Position numbers and translations under genes: made by a program
Assembly: GCF_900105595.1 (NCBI RefSeq)
Contig: NZ_LT629784.1
Span: forward strand, 2,914,001-2,978,000
DNA length: 64,000 nucleotides
DNA from: Stappia sp. ES.058
GTDB lineage: Bacteria; Pseudomonadota; Alphaproteobacteria; Rhizobiales; Stappiaceae
Direction: 5' to 3'
The notes under the pieces: model-generated
Databases searched by the model: none
The model's input: only the letters and a program-made list of their open reading frames with translations
Told to the model about the DNA's origin: nothing
Shown: one piece after another, positions 7,574 through 16,501 of the stretch
Numbering within the stretch: position 1 is the stretch's first letter
How the letters are laid out: the number at the start of each line of letters is the position of its first letter

Positions 7574-9009
7574 GCGCGCGGATCGCGGCCGCGATCGCGA
7601 AACTCTCCAGCACCGCGAAACGGTTCCGCCCGTCCCTGCCCCGGCCGGCCAGGCGCGCGCTGCATCTTCTGGCGACGCCCTATCGCACCCTTTCAAAGGC
7701 GCTTTACCGGCGCATGCCCAAGGGGCTGTTCTCGCGCACGCTGCTCATCATCGTCGTGCCCATCGTGGTCATGCAGGCGGTGCTCGCCTTCGTCTTCATG
7801 GAACGCCACTACGACCTGGTGACGCAACGCCTGTCGCAGGCGGTTGCGCGCGAAATCGCGCTGCTGATCAGCGTGATGGAAACCTATCCGCAGGAGGAGG
7901 GCTTCGAGCGGATCACCGAGATGGCGCGGCGGGACCTGTCGCTTTCAGTGACGATGCTGCCGCCCGAACCCCTGCCCCCGCCACGGCCGAAGCCCTTTTT
8001 CGATATCGTCGATCTCTATCTGTCGGAACAGATCAGCCTCGCCGTCGGACGTCCGTTCTGGATCGACACGGTCGGACGGTCGAGCTTCGTCGAAATCCGC
8101 ATCAAGCTGGAAAAGAACGTCCTGCGGGTCATCGCAAGGCGGAGCCAGACCTATGCCTCCAATTCGCATATCTTCATCGTCTGGATGGTGTCCACATCAC
8201 TGGTGCTGGTGGTGATCGCGCTCTTGTTCCTGCGCAACCAGACGCGTCCGGTCGAGCGGCTTGCAACGGCGGCGGAGGAATTCGGCAAGGGCCGTCCGAT
8301 CGACGACTTCCGTCCAAGCGGCGCGCTCGAGGTCCGCCGCGCCTCCCAGGCGTTCATCGAGATGCGCCGGCGGATCGAACGCCAGCTCGAGCAACGCACC
8401 ACCATGCTCGCCGGCGTCAGCCATGACCTGCGCACCATCCTGACGCGGTTTCGCCTGCAACTCGCGCTCTTCAAGGACAGCGAGGAGGTGCGTGCGCTCC
8501 AGCACGATGTCGACGAGATGAAGACGATGCTGGAGGATTATCTCGCGTTCACACGCGGCGACGGCGACGAACAGGCTCAGCCCACGGACCTTTCACTGGT
8601 CGTGGACGAACTGGAAACGGAGGCGGAAATCCTGGACGCCACCGTCACTTCCCGGTTTTCAGGCGATCCCTTCGTCACAGTGAAGCCGATCGCCTTCAAG
8701 CGCGCGCTCGCCAATCTGGTGACCAATGCCGCGCGCTACGGCAAGAACCTGCATATCGACGTGCGTCACGCGGAAGGCTGGTTGACCGTGATGGTTGAAG
8801 ACGACGGCCCCGGCATTCCCGAGGAGCAGCGCGAAAGCGTCTTTCGTCCGTTTTACCGGCTCGACCAGGCCCGCAACCAGGACGCGGGCGGCAGCGGCCT
8901 GGGACTGGCCATCACCCGCGACATCGTGCGCGGTCACGGCGGCGAGATCATGCTTGGAAAAAGCGACCGGCTGGGCGGCCTGAGCGCGCGCCTGCGCGTC
9001 CCGCTTTGA
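7564..9009 (+). CDS. EnvZ-like membrane sensor histidine kinase
   Basis: 481 residues. A ~55-residue basic N-terminus precedes TM1 (LFSRTLLIIVVPIVVMQAVL), then a periplasmic region of ~115 residues, TM2 (~199-221), HAMP (NQTRPVERLATAAEEFGKGR), and the kinase core. The phosphorylated residue is His287 in AGVSHDLRTILTRF. The N box (LANLVTNAARYGKN, ~384), the G1 box (DDGPGIPEEQRESVF, ~414) and the G2 box (GSGLGLAITRDIVRG, ~443) are intact. The usual Pro after HDLRT is Ile. The signal is unknown; the EnvZ-like layout suggests osmotic or envelope sensing, which is inference. Confidence 0.94.
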   Translation: MRLGARIAAAIAKLSSTAKRFRPSLPRPARRALHLLATPYRTLSKALYRRMPKGLFSRTLLIIVVPIVVMQAVLAFVFMERHYDLVTQRLSQAVAREIALLISVMETYPQEEGFERITEMARRDLSLSVTMLPPEPLPPPRPKPFFDIVDLYLSEQISLAVGRPFWIDTVGRSSFVEIRIKLEKNVLRVIARRSQTYASNSHIFIVWMVSTSLVLVVIALLFLRNQTRPVERLATAAEEFGKGRPIDDFRPSGALEVRRASQAFIEMRRRIERQLEQRTTMLAGVSHDLRTILTRFRLQLALFKDSEEVRALQHDVDEMKTMLEDYLAFTRGDGDEQAQPTDLSLVVDELETEAEILDATVTSRFSGDPFVTVKPIAFKRALANLVTNAARYGKNLHIDVRHAEGWLTVMVEDDGPGIPEEQRESVFRPFYRLDQARNQDAGGSGLGLAITRDIVRGHGGEIMLGKSDRLGGLSARLRVPL

Positions 9010-9036
9010 AACGCGCAGGCGTGACGGGCCCTGGAA

Positions 9037-9408
9037 TCAGTACAATCGCCCGCCGAGCGGCACCTCCTGGTCGGGGGCGAGCAACACCACCTCGCCCTCC
9101 GCATCGGGCACGCCGAGCGTCAGCACCTCCGACATCATCGGTCCGATCTGGCGCGGCGGGAAGTTGACCACGGCCAGCACCTGTCGTCCGACGAGGTCCT
9201 CAGGCGAATAGTGTTTCGTGATCTGGGCCGAGGATTTCCTGACCCCGATCTCGGCGCCGAAATCGATGCGAAGCTTGAACGCCGGACGGCGGGCCTCCGG
9301 AAAAGGTTCGGCCTCGACGATCCGTCCGACGCGGATGTCGACCTTGAGGAAGGTGTCGAAATCAAGCGGCGGAGACGTGGGACCGCCGGCGGCATCTGAG
9401 GAACTCAT
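9037..9408 (-). CDS. tRNA-binding domain protein, CsaA/YgjH type
   Basis: 123 residues forming a single tRNA-binding OB fold: [20 protein letters not shown], then [30 protein letters not shown], and [20 protein letters not shown]. These match CsaA and the C-terminal domain of methionyl-tRNA synthetase. CsaA has been described as an export-related chaperone; the molecular role in alphaproteobacteria is not settled. I choose the ATG at 9408 (MSSSDAAGG) because the OB fold starts ~15 residues later; a start at 9483 would add 25 residues that overlap the TetR stop. Confidence 0.88.
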   Translation of the reverse strand: MSSSDAAGGPTSPPLDFDTFLKVDIRVGRIVEAEPFPEARRPAFKLRIDFGAEIGVRKSSAQITKHYSPEDLVGRQVLAVVNFPPRQIGPMMSEVLTLGVPDAEGEVVLLAPDQEVPLGGRLY

Positions 9409-9479
9409 GGCAAACTCTGACTGTCTGGAGAAAAGCGCGGCGCCGGACGAAACCCGACCGCCGCCGCGTAGCTTATCTC

Positions 9480-10151
9480 TCACACGGCCGAGGGGGAAGC
9501 CGGCGCGTCCGGATCGGGGGATTGCGAAGGCGCGGGCCTGGACGTCCGGGCCCGCCGCATCAACGGCTTGAGCATGCGCCCCGCCCGGTCGAGACGCGAC
9601 AGCCAGACCTCGCCGTCGTCGAGTTGCCTGTCGAGCGCGGACATTGTGCGCGCCAGCCCGGGATCCTCGTCGTCGAGCCAGACATCGACGACGCGGGAAA
9701 AGGCGACCACCAGCCCCTGCGCGATCATCTGCGCGCGTACGCCGGAGGATGGAAGACCCGCCGCCGTCAGCATCCAGCGCTGCGACACCCGTGCGTCCGC
9801 GTTCAGCGTCAAGGCAAGCTGCGGATCCTTGCGCGCGGCGGTCATGAGCGCACGCACGGCCTCGCGATGCGGCTGCAAAGCATCGAGACGGGTCATCAGG
9901 ACATCGAACAGGCGGTCGCGCGCCGGCTCGTCGCTCATCTCCGGGTCGACGCGGTCGAGCACCGTCTGGTCAATGTCGGCGACAAACGCCTTGAAACAGG
10001 CCGTCTTCGTCGCGAAGGCACCCCGCAGGACGGAAAGCTTCACGCCGGCGCCCTCGGCCACGTCGCTCATGTCGAACCCCGTCCAGCCCTTTTCCGCAAG
10101 CAGCGAGAGAAAGGCGGAAACGATCTTCTGCTTCGTCTTCTGGGTTGCCAT
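9480..10151 (-). CDS. TetR/AcrR family transcriptional regulator
   Basis: 223 residues. The N-terminal helix-turn-helix is [18 protein letters not shown], then [20 protein letters not shown] and [19 protein letters not shown], typical of TetR. The rest is an all-helical ligand-binding domain that cannot be assigned a ligand. The last 25 residues are a Pro/Ser/Ala/Asp-rich tail. The ATG has a strong ribosome binding site (aggagg, 7 bases upstream). It stands alone between the tRNA-binding gene and proC, so its target is not obvious. Confidence 0.9.
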   Translation of the reverse strand: MATQKTKQKIVSAFLSLLAEKGWTGFDMSDVAEGAGVKLSVLRGAFATKTACFKAFVADIDQTVLDRVDPEMSDEPARDRLFDVLMTRLDALQPHREAVRALMTAARKDPQLALTLNADARVSQRWMLTAAGLPSSGVRAQMIAQGLVVAFSRVVDVWLDDEDPGLARTMSALDRQLDDGEVWLSRLDRAGRMLKPLMRRARTSRPAPSQSPDPDAPASPSAV

Positions 10152-10279
10152 GCTCGAACCTCCTGAATGCGCGGGCCGGATGCGCCGTGTCCCGGCCTCA
10201 CCTCATACATTGGGCAAAACCCCGGCGAGCGCCAGAGGGTGCGACGCAAAGCGTCACCCGCAAACGGACCCCGACTCGT

Positions 10280-11098
10280 TCAGCCGGCAAGTTCCTTCGA
10301 GCGCTTGCGCGCCGCGGCAACGGCGGCATCCAGGACTGGCTGCAGACCGTCGTCGGCCATCAACACGGCAAGGGCCGCCGCCGTCGTGCCATTGGGCGAG
10401 GTCACGTTGCGGCGCAATTCCTCCGCCGGCGTCTCCACCCGGTACATCAGTTCTCCCGCACCGCAGACCGTTTGGCGCGCGATCTGCATGGCAAGGTCTT
10501 CCGGCAGACCGGCCTTTACCCCGGCTGCGGCAAGCGCCTCGGTGAGGTAGAACACATAGGCCGGCCCGGATCCGCTGACGGCGGTGACCGCATCCATCTG
10601 ATCCTCGGTCTCGATCCAGGCGGACGCGCCGATGGCCGCAAGCAGCGTATCGACCGTCTCGCGCTGCGCCTCGCTTGTGCGCGCATTCGCAAAGGCAACG
10701 CTCATGCCGCGACCGACCTGGGAGGGCGTGTTCGGCATGACGCGCACGACCGCGGTCTCGCCGAAGGCCGCCTCGAATACCGCGGACGGCGTGCCGGCGG
10801 CGATCGAGATCACCAGCGTTTCGGCATCGGCCGAGGGTTTCAGCGCATCGAGCGCGGAGGCCATCATCTGTGGCTTTAGCGCCAGCAGGAGCACCCCGGC
10901 CATCGTGCCGGCCGGCAGTGCGGTATCGAGCCGAAATCCCTTGCGTGCGGCAAACGACAGAAGGTCCGATGACGGCGCCGGATCGATCACGACGATTGTC
11001 TGCGGATCGATCCCGGACGCAATCCAGCCGGTCAGCATTGCGCCGCCCATCTTGCCGGCGCCCACCAGAACCAGCGGCCGCGCTTTCGAAAAACTCAT
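10280..11098 (-). CDS. proC: Pyrroline-5-carboxylate reductase
   Basis: 272 residues. Reduces Δ1-pyrroline-5-carboxylate to proline with NAD(P)H, the last step of proline synthesis. The Rossmann motif is LVLVGAGKMGGAMLTGW at the N-terminus, RVMPNTPSQVGRGM lies mid-protein, and the P5CR signature is AVSGSGPAYVFYLTEALA followed by NVTSPNGTTAAAL near the C-terminus. The start ATG overlaps the TGA of the upstream YbjN-like gene by four bases, so the pair is co-translated. The same frame stays open upstream, antisense to nothing functional, and should not be used to extend the protein. Confidence 0.96.
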   Translation of the reverse strand: MSFSKARPLVLVGAGKMGGAMLTGWIASGIDPQTIVVIDPAPSSDLLSFAARKGFRLDTALPAGTMAGVLLLALKPQMMASALDALKPSADAETLVISIAAGTPSAVFEAAFGETAVVRVMPNTPSQVGRGMSVAFANARTSEAQRETVDTLLAAIGASAWIETEDQMDAVTAVSGSGPAYVFYLTEALAAAGVKAGLPEDLAMQIARQTVCGAGELMYRVETPAEELRRNVTSPNGTTAAALAVLMADDGLQPVLDAAVAAARKRSKELAG

Positions 11099-11598
11099 GC
11101 TTCCCCCGCAGTTTCGAACAAGGCGGTGTCGATGGCCTCGGACGCTGTCTTTCCGGCCCAGACCACGAACTGGAAGGCCTGGTAATAGCGCTCGCAGGCC
11201 TCCAGCGCGTTGGTCAGCAGGCCCTCGATCTGCTTTGAGGTCGCTTCGGCCCCGCCGGCAAGCAGCAAAGACTGGCGAAAGATCACGACACCCTCGCGAT
11301 TCCACAGGTCGAAGTGGCCCATCCAGAGCTGCTCGTTGACCAGCGCCAGAAGCCGGACAACTTCCGTGCGGCGCGGATCTGGCACCTTCAGATCGAAGGC
11401 GCAGGCCAGATGCAGCGCTTCCAGGTCTTCCATCCAGGAGAACGAGACATGGTAATCGCACCAGCCACCGGCAACGGAAATGGTGATCTCTTCCTCGCAG
11501 GAGCGTTCGAAGGACCAGTCGTTGATGGCGGCGATATGCTCGATCGTGTCGACGGGATTTGCGGGCCGTTCGAACTCGATGTCGATGAGGCTCATCAT
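11095..11598 (-). CDS. YbjN domain-containing protein
   Basis: 167 residues. The YbjN fold resembles type III secretion chaperones. WSFERSCEEEITISVAGGWCDYHVSFSW, the central LACAFDLKVPDPRRTEVVRLLALVNEQLWMGHFDLW and the C-terminal EGLLTNALEACERYYQAFQFVVWAGK (each read in parts) match the family. Function is unknown; in Rhizobiales it is regularly found next to proC, as here. Two adjacent ATG codons (11598 and 11595) follow gagaggaacg; either may start the protein. Confidence 0.85.
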   Translation of the reverse strand: MMSLIDIEFERPANPVDTIEHIAAINDWSFERSCEEEITISVAGGWCDYHVSFSWMEDLEALHLACAFDLKVPDPRRTEVVRLLALVNEQLWMGHFDLWNREGVVIFRQSLLLAGGAEATSKQIEGLLTNALEACERYYQAFQFVVWAGKTASEAIDTALFETAGEA

Positions 11599-11935
11599 CG
11601 TTCCTCTCGGCTTGCGGAGCACCGCCCCTCAAACGGGAAGCGTGTCCGCCCGTGTCGATTCGCAGGATCGTGGCGTGTGCGTGGCATGCATCGCCGTCCT
11701 GTGCGACCCTGATAATGCCCCGACAATCAACCGCGAATCTTTGCGCACCTCCAGTATATAGGCAGAAAGTGACGCGAAGATATGTTCACCTTTCATTTAC
11801 TCTATTGCACCTGTGGACGATGATCCCCGCATCACCCCGCGCAAAGATCCTTCGACGGCATGCGTTCCCCGCCGCCGGTCCTTGCCGGGTTGCGCGCGCC
11901 CTGCCCGGACGCCGGGCCCGGACCCCGGAATGCCG
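11599..11935. other. Intergenic region between the YbjN-like gene and ubiK
   Basis: 337 bases with no supportable gene. It must contain the promoter of the YbjN-proC operon (leftward). A small AT-rich patch with tatata lies near 11755-11800 in otherwise GC-rich DNA. I see no terminator with a T-run for ubiK. Confidence 0.4.
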
Positions 11936-12220
11936 TCAGTCGTCGTTGGCAGGCGGCGTTCTGTCGGCGGCCTTTCCGGTTGCCGCCTCGAGGTCGGCCA
12001 CACGCGCCTCGAGCGCTTCCACCATGTCCAGTGCCTTTGCCGCCATGTCGCGCACGACGTCATGCTCCTCGCGCTTGACCAGGTCCATGTCCGCCAGGAA
12101 CCGCTCCGCCTGGGCGCGAAACGCGGTCTCGACTTCGCGGCGCGCGCCCTGCGCGACACCGGCGGCGTCTGTCATCAGCTTGGCGAAGTCGTCGAGAACG
12201 CGGTTGGGTCCCTGGGTCAT
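11936..12220 (-). CDS. ubiK: Ubiquinone biosynthesis accessory factor, UbiK/BMFP family
   Basis: 94 residues, almost entirely helical. N-terminal amphipathic part RVLDDFAKLMTDAAGVAQGA, then a C-terminal coiled coil EALEARVADLEA. This is the layout of the BMFP/UbiK family (DUF526), which forms trimers, binds membrane lipid and assists assembly of the ubiquinone synthesis complex in E. coli. The start MTQGPNRVLDDF matches family N-termini; an upstream ATG at 12241 would add seven residues. It is divergent from lgt. Confidence 0.85.
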   Translation of the reverse strand: MTQGPNRVLDDFAKLMTDAAGVAQGARREVETAFRAQAERFLADMDLVKREEHDVVRDMAAKALDMVEALEARVADLEAATGKAADRTPPANDD

Positions 12221-12438
12221 CGCGAAATATCCTTCTTGCATGGGCGGCCGGCCTCACAGCCCCCTTGGTCCTGTCTCTTAGGTAATGTGCTTTTCATCCA
12301 TGCGAAACACCCCGCCAACGGCAAATCGTCACGCGCCGCGAATATACCGCATTTGCATGTGCTTGACGGCACCGACAATTCGGCGGCAACGTCGCGCCGC
12401 CCCCTGCCCGGCCGCAAGACCGACTTTCCGGAGATCCA

Positions 12439-13296
12439 ATGCCGACGCTTGTCCTGCCCTTTCCCACCATCGACCCGGTGCTGATCGAATTCGGCCCCTT
12501 CGCGATTCGCTGGTACGCGCTCGCCTATATCGCCGGCCTCCTTCTCGGCTGGTGGTCGATGCGCGCGCTGGTCACCTCGGACCGGCTGTGGGGCGCCCAG
12601 GTCCGCCCGGGCCTTTTGGATGTCGATGACTTCGTGGTCTACGCCACGCTTGGCACGATCCTCGGCGGGCGGCTCGGCTACGTGCTGTTCTACGCGCCGG
12701 GCTACTATCTGCAAAACCCTCTGGACGCGCTTGCTGTCTGGTCCGGCGGCATGTCTTTCCACGGCGGGTTTCTGGGTGTCGTTGCGGCCATGGCGATCTT
12801 CGCCTGGCGGCGCGGCCTTCCGCTTTGGACCCTGTTCGATCTCGCCGGCGCCGTTGCCCCCATCGGACTGTTCTTCGGGCGCATCGCCAATTTCATCAAT
12901 GCCGAGCTCTGGGGCCGGACGACTGACGTCGCCTGGGCCGTCGTCTTCCCCAGCGCCGGTCCCGAGCCGCGCCACCCGAGCCAGCTCTACGAAGCGGCGC
13001 TGGAAGGGCTGCTGCTGCTTGCCGTCGTGCGCATCGTCGTCGCGCGCGGCGGCTTCCGCCGGCCGGGCCTTGTGGCGGGAACCTTCGCGCTCGGCTATGG
13101 CCTTGCCCGCATCTTCGTGGAGTTCTTCCGCGTGCCCGACGCCCACATCGGCTATCTCGGCCCGGGCCTGACCATGGGCATCCTGCTGTCGCTGCCGATG
13201 GTGATCGCCGGCGCACTGGCCGTCGCGCGCGCCCTCTCCCGGCCGCCGAACCCGGAAGGCCCACCGCGCGACCCAAAGGCCGCAACCGATGCCTGA
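12439..13296 (+). CDS. lgt: Prolipoprotein diacylglyceryl transferase
   Basis: 285 residues, seven membrane segments. Transfers diacylglycerol from phosphatidylglycerol to the lipobox cysteine of prolipoproteins, the first lipoprotein maturation step. The Lgt signature GRIANFINAELWGR is at residues 147-160; IRWYALAYIAG (Tyr26) and SFHGG (His108) are also conserved. The C-terminus is a Pro/Arg-rich cytosolic tail. The stop region overlaps the next gene by 8 bases. A substrate (the lipoprotein at 16502) lies 3 kb downstream, and its lipid donor is made by the pgsA pathway. Confidence 0.97.
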   Translation: MPTLVLPFPTIDPVLIEFGPFAIRWYALAYIAGLLLGWWSMRALVTSDRLWGAQVRPGLLDVDDFVVYATLGTILGGRLGYVLFYAPGYYLQNPLDALAVWSGGMSFHGGFLGVVAAMAIFAWRRGLPLWTLFDLAGAVAPIGLFFGRIANFINAELWGRTTDVAWAVVFPSAGPEPRHPSQLYEAALEGLLLLAVVRIVVARGGFRRPGLVAGTFALGYGLARIFVEFFRVPDAHIGYLGPGLTMGILLSLPMVIAGALAVARALSRPPNPEGPPRDPKAATDA

Positions 13297-14392
13297 CCAG
13301 CACGCATCCGCTCTGCACCCGCGTCTCGTGCGGCTGATCGAGGCGGAAGGCCCGATGCCGGTCAGCGACTACATGGCCCGCTGCCTCGGCGACCCGGAGC
13401 ACGGCTACTACATGCAGGCCGACCCGTTCGGCCGGTCCGGCGATTTCATCACCGCACCAGAGGTAAGCCAGCTCTTCGGCGAGATCCTCGGTGCCTGGGT
13501 CGTTCACGCCTGGGAGGCAATCGGGGCCCCGGACCGCGTCGCGCTGGTGGAATTCGGCCCCGGACGGGGAACGCTCAGCGCCGACATGCTGCGCGTCGCA
13601 AGGCTGCGCCCGGCGTTCCTCGGCGCACTGACGCTCCATCTGGTGGAAACCAGCCCGCGCCTGCGCGCCACACAGAACCAGACCCTTGCAAACTGCGGAG
13701 CCGCCATCGACTGGCACGACAGCACCGCCACCCTTCCCGATGATGTCCCGCTGCTGATCGTCGCCAATGAGTTCTTCGACGCCTTGCCGATCCGCCAGTT
13801 CGTGCGCGACCGCTCCGCATGGCGCGAACGCTGTATCGGACTGGACGACCGGGGCGCCCTGCGCTTTCAGGCCGGGCTTGCGACCCTCGACGACACGGAT
13901 CTGCCACCGCACTTGAAAAGCGCCCCCGACGGCGCCGTTCTGGAGACCCAGCCCGTGGCGAATGCGATCCTGCAGGATCTGGCCGAACGGCTTGCCCGCC
14001 AAGGCGGCACGGCGCTCGTCATCGACTACGGCTATGCGCAGACCGCCGTGGGCGAGACCCTGCAGGCGGTTCGAAATCACAGGCCGGTGCCGGTTCTCGG
14101 TACGCCGGGCGAGGCCGACCTCACCGCGCATGTGAATTTCGAGGCATTCGCCCGAGCGGCGCACTGCCCGCCCGTCTCCGCCCGCCCTCTCATGACTCAG
14201 GGCGACTTCTTGTTGAGGCTGGGCCTGCTCGAGCGGGCCGGTCAACTGGGCGCCGGCCGGTCGTCGGGCGTGCAGGACGGCATCCGCGACGATGTGGAAC
14301 GCCTCGCCGCGCCCGACCAGATGGGTAACCTGTTCAAGGTGATGGCGCTCGCACCGGCGGGCATCCGGCTCGCCGCCTTCGACGAGGCGTGA
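13289..14392 (+). CDS. SAM-dependent methyltransferase, MidA/NDUFAF7 family
   Basis: 367 residues of the MidA/NDUFAF7 family (DUF185). The SAM-binding motif is VALVEFGPGRGTLSADML (~84-101), and family landmarks are GDFITAPEVSQLFGEILGAW (51-70), LLIVANEFFDALPIRQF and VIDYGYAQ. The mitochondrial homologue methylates an arginine of the NDUFS2 subunit of complex I during assembly; a similar role here is inference. The ATG overlaps the lgt end by 8 bases, giving a lgt-midA-pgeF cluster typical of Rhizobiales. Confidence 0.92.
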   Translation: MPDQHASALHPRLVRLIEAEGPMPVSDYMARCLGDPEHGYYMQADPFGRSGDFITAPEVSQLFGEILGAWVVHAWEAIGAPDRVALVEFGPGRGTLSADMLRVARLRPAFLGALTLHLVETSPRLRATQNQTLANCGAAIDWHDSTATLPDDVPLLIVANEFFDALPIRQFVRDRSAWRERCIGLDDRGALRFQAGLATLDDTDLPPHLKSAPDGAVLETQPVANAILQDLAERLARQGGTALVIDYGYAQTAVGETLQAVRNHRPVPVLGTPGEADLTAHVNFEAFARAAHCPPVSARPLMTQGDFLLRLGLLERAGQLGAGRSSGVQDGIRDDVERLAAPDQMGNLFKVMALAPAGIRLAAFDEA

Positions 14393-14481
14393 GGCTTCGG
14401 CGTCCGATTGACATGCCATCCGGCAGCGCCCACCATCGCGAAATCCCGCAAGGCGGGTCCATTCAAGGCAAACCACGCTCC

Positions 14482-15252
14482 ATGCTGACCTCACTCGAAA
14501 TCGCCGGCCTGGACGGCATCGTCCACGGCTTCTTCACCCGCGCCGGCGGCGTGTCGCGGGGGATCTACACGTCGCTGAATGTCGGCCTCGGATCCGACGA
14601 CGACCGCAACGCCGTGCTGGAAAACAGGGCAAGGGTCGCCGCCCTTCTCAAGGTTGCGCCGGGAGCGCTGGTCTCGCCGCACCAGCACCACTCCGCCCAT
14701 GCCATCGCGGTTGAAACCCCGTGGAACATCAAGGACCAGCCGCGTGGCGACGCGCTGGTCACGAACCGCCCCGGAATCGCGCTCGCGGTTTCCACCGCCG
14801 ATTGCGGACCTGTGCTGTTTGCCGATGCGCGCGCGCGCGTGGTCGGCGCGGCCCATGCGGGATGGCGCGGCGCCCTGACCGGTGTGCTCGACGCGACGCT
14901 GGTGCAGATGGAGACCCTCGGCGCCAGTCGAGGCGATGTCGTTGCCGTGCTCGGCCCGACGATCTCCCAGGCCAACTACGAGGTCGGGCAGGAGTTCGTC
15001 GACCGTTTCACCGCCGCCGACACGGCCAACGCCCGGTTCTTCGTCGACAGCGACCGTGCCGGCCATGCCCGTTTCGACCTTCCCGCCTATATCGTCGCGC
15101 GGCTTGAGACCGTCGGCATCGGCCAGGTGGCCGATCTTGGCCGCTGCACCTATGCCGACGAAAACGCCTTCTTCTCCTACCGGCGCGCAACCCATCACGG
15201 CGAAGATGACTACGGGCGCCTGATGACCGCCATTGCCCTCACCGGAGCCTGA
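14482..15252 (+). CDS. pgeF: Peptidoglycan editing factor / purine nucleoside phosphorylase (YfiH type)
   Basis: 256 residues of the PgeF/YfiH/LACC1 family (formerly multicopper polyphenol oxidoreductase). The active site residues are visible: His73 in HHSAHAIAV, Cys108 in STADCGPVLFAD and His125 in GAAHAGWRGAL. Members act as promiscuous purine nucleoside enzymes, and E. coli PgeF also edits wrongly built peptidoglycan precursors. The start MLTSLEIAGLDGIVHGFFTR is typical; an earlier in-frame ATG exists at 14413. It lies 89 bases after the methyltransferase and 3 bases before the M24 gene. Confidence 0.93.
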   Translation: MLTSLEIAGLDGIVHGFFTRAGGVSRGIYTSLNVGLGSDDDRNAVLENRARVAALLKVAPGALVSPHQHHSAHAIAVETPWNIKDQPRGDALVTNRPGIALAVSTADCGPVLFADARARVVGAAHAGWRGALTGVLDATLVQMETLGASRGDVVAVLGPTISQANYEVGQEFVDRFTAADTANARFFVDSDRAGHARFDLPAYIVARLETVGIGQVADLGRCTYADENAFFSYRRATHHGEDDYGRLMTAIALTGA

Positions 15253-15255
15253 GAC

Positions 15256-16413
15256 ATGTCGCTTGCATTTTCCCGCGCCGAATATTCCGCGCGGCTTGAG
15301 GGCCTGTGCGCCCGAATGACCGACGCCGGGCATGACGCCCTCTTGCTGTTTGCCCAGGAAAGCATGTTCTGGCTCACCGGCTACGACACTTTCGGCTATT
15401 GCCACTTCCAGTCGATGGTGGTGACCCGCGACGGCCGGATTGTGCTTCTGACGCGCTCCGCCGACCAGCGGCAGGCCGAGATCACCTCGACGGTCAGCGA
15501 CATCCGCATCTGGGAGGACCGCGACGGCGCCTCGCCGGTGCTGCAGTTGCGCGACCTGCTGTTCGATCTCGATCTCGACAGCAGCCGGTTGGGGGTGGAA
15601 TACGACACCCATGGCATGACGGGCCGGATCGCCATGGAGATCGCCGCCCATCTTGCCGACTTCGCAATTCTGAGCGACGCTTCGCTGCTGGTGCCGGTGC
15701 TGCGTGCCGTCAAGAGCCCGGCGGAAATCGAAATGGTCCGCAAGGCGGCGGAACTGACGGACGCCGCCTACGAGGCCGCCTGGCCGCTGATCGGCCCCGG
15801 CGCGCGCGAGGGCGAGATCCTGGCCGCGATGCAGGGCACGGTCTTTGCCGGCGATGGCGACTACCCCGGAAACGAGTTCGTCATCGGATCAGGCCGCGAG
15901 GCGCTCCTGTGTCGTTATCAGACCGGTCGGCGCACACTCGGTGCGCAGGACCAACTCACCCTGGAATGGGCGGGCGCCTTCCGCCGCTACCATGTGGCGG
16001 CCATGCGCACCGTTGTGGTCGGCGAACCGACGTCCCGACACCGGGCCCTGCACGAGACGGCGCGCGCCGCCCTTCAGGCGGTCGAGGAAACCATGGTCCC
16101 GGGCCGCACGTTCGGCGATCTTTTCTGCGCGCACGCCGCCGCCGTCGACGCGCGCGGGGAAGGTGCGCATCGCCTCAACGCCTGCGGCTACTCGCTGGGC
16201 ACGCGGTTTTCGCCGAGCTGGATGGACTGGCCCATGGCCTACCGCGACAATCCGGCGGAAATCGTGCCCGACATGGTCGTCTTCATGCATATGATCCTGA
16301 TGGATTCCGATACGGGAACGGCGATGAGCCTGGGGCAAACCTATCTGACCCGGGACGGGGCGCCGGAATGCCTTTCGAAGCTGCCTCTCGACCTGCCGGT
16401 CAAGGCGGGCTAA
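15256..16413 (+). CDS. M24-fold (creatinase/Xaa-Pro peptidase) protein with altered metal site
   Basis: 385 residues with the two-domain creatinase/aminopeptidase P layout: an N-terminal domain (MFWLTGYDTFGY, SMVVTRDGRIVLLTRSADQR) and a pita-bread domain from ~155 (KSPAEIEMVRKAAELTDAAY). In the catalytic domain the usual metal ligands are not conserved. The first Asp is Glu237 (LTLEWAG), the second is Ala (YHVAAMRTV, ~248), the His position reads CGYSLG (~310), and no Glu is seen in the last two motifs. This resembles ectoine hydrolase (DoeA)-like and creatinase-like members more than prolidases. A metal-independent hydrolase or non-peptidase role is likely; the substrate is unknown. Confidence 0.85.
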   Translation: MSLAFSRAEYSARLEGLCARMTDAGHDALLLFAQESMFWLTGYDTFGYCHFQSMVVTRDGRIVLLTRSADQRQAEITSTVSDIRIWEDRDGASPVLQLRDLLFDLDLDSSRLGVEYDTHGMTGRIAMEIAAHLADFAILSDASLLVPVLRAVKSPAEIEMVRKAAELTDAAYEAAWPLIGPGAREGEILAAMQGTVFAGDGDYPGNEFVIGSGREALLCRYQTGRRTLGAQDQLTLEWAGAFRRYHVAAMRTVVVGEPTSRHRALHETARAALQAVEETMVPGRTFGDLFCAHAAAVDARGEGAHRLNACGYSLGTRFSPSWMDWPMAYRDNPAEIVPDMVVFMHMILMDSDTGTAMSLGQTYLTRDGAPECLSKLPLDLPVKAG

Positions 16414-16501
16414 ACGAAGGGTACGCGTGCCGGCGTTTCAATGCGCGCCACGTGGAAAGCAGACCAAGAGCGACGACAAGCAAGGCAGACCGGCAAGCCC
16501 C

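Noticed and set aside
10280..11632. A 450-codon frame that extends proC by ~178 residues
   Set aside because: The extension runs through the YbjN-like gene in another frame. ProC homology begins at the ATG at 11098, which also overlaps the YbjN stop.
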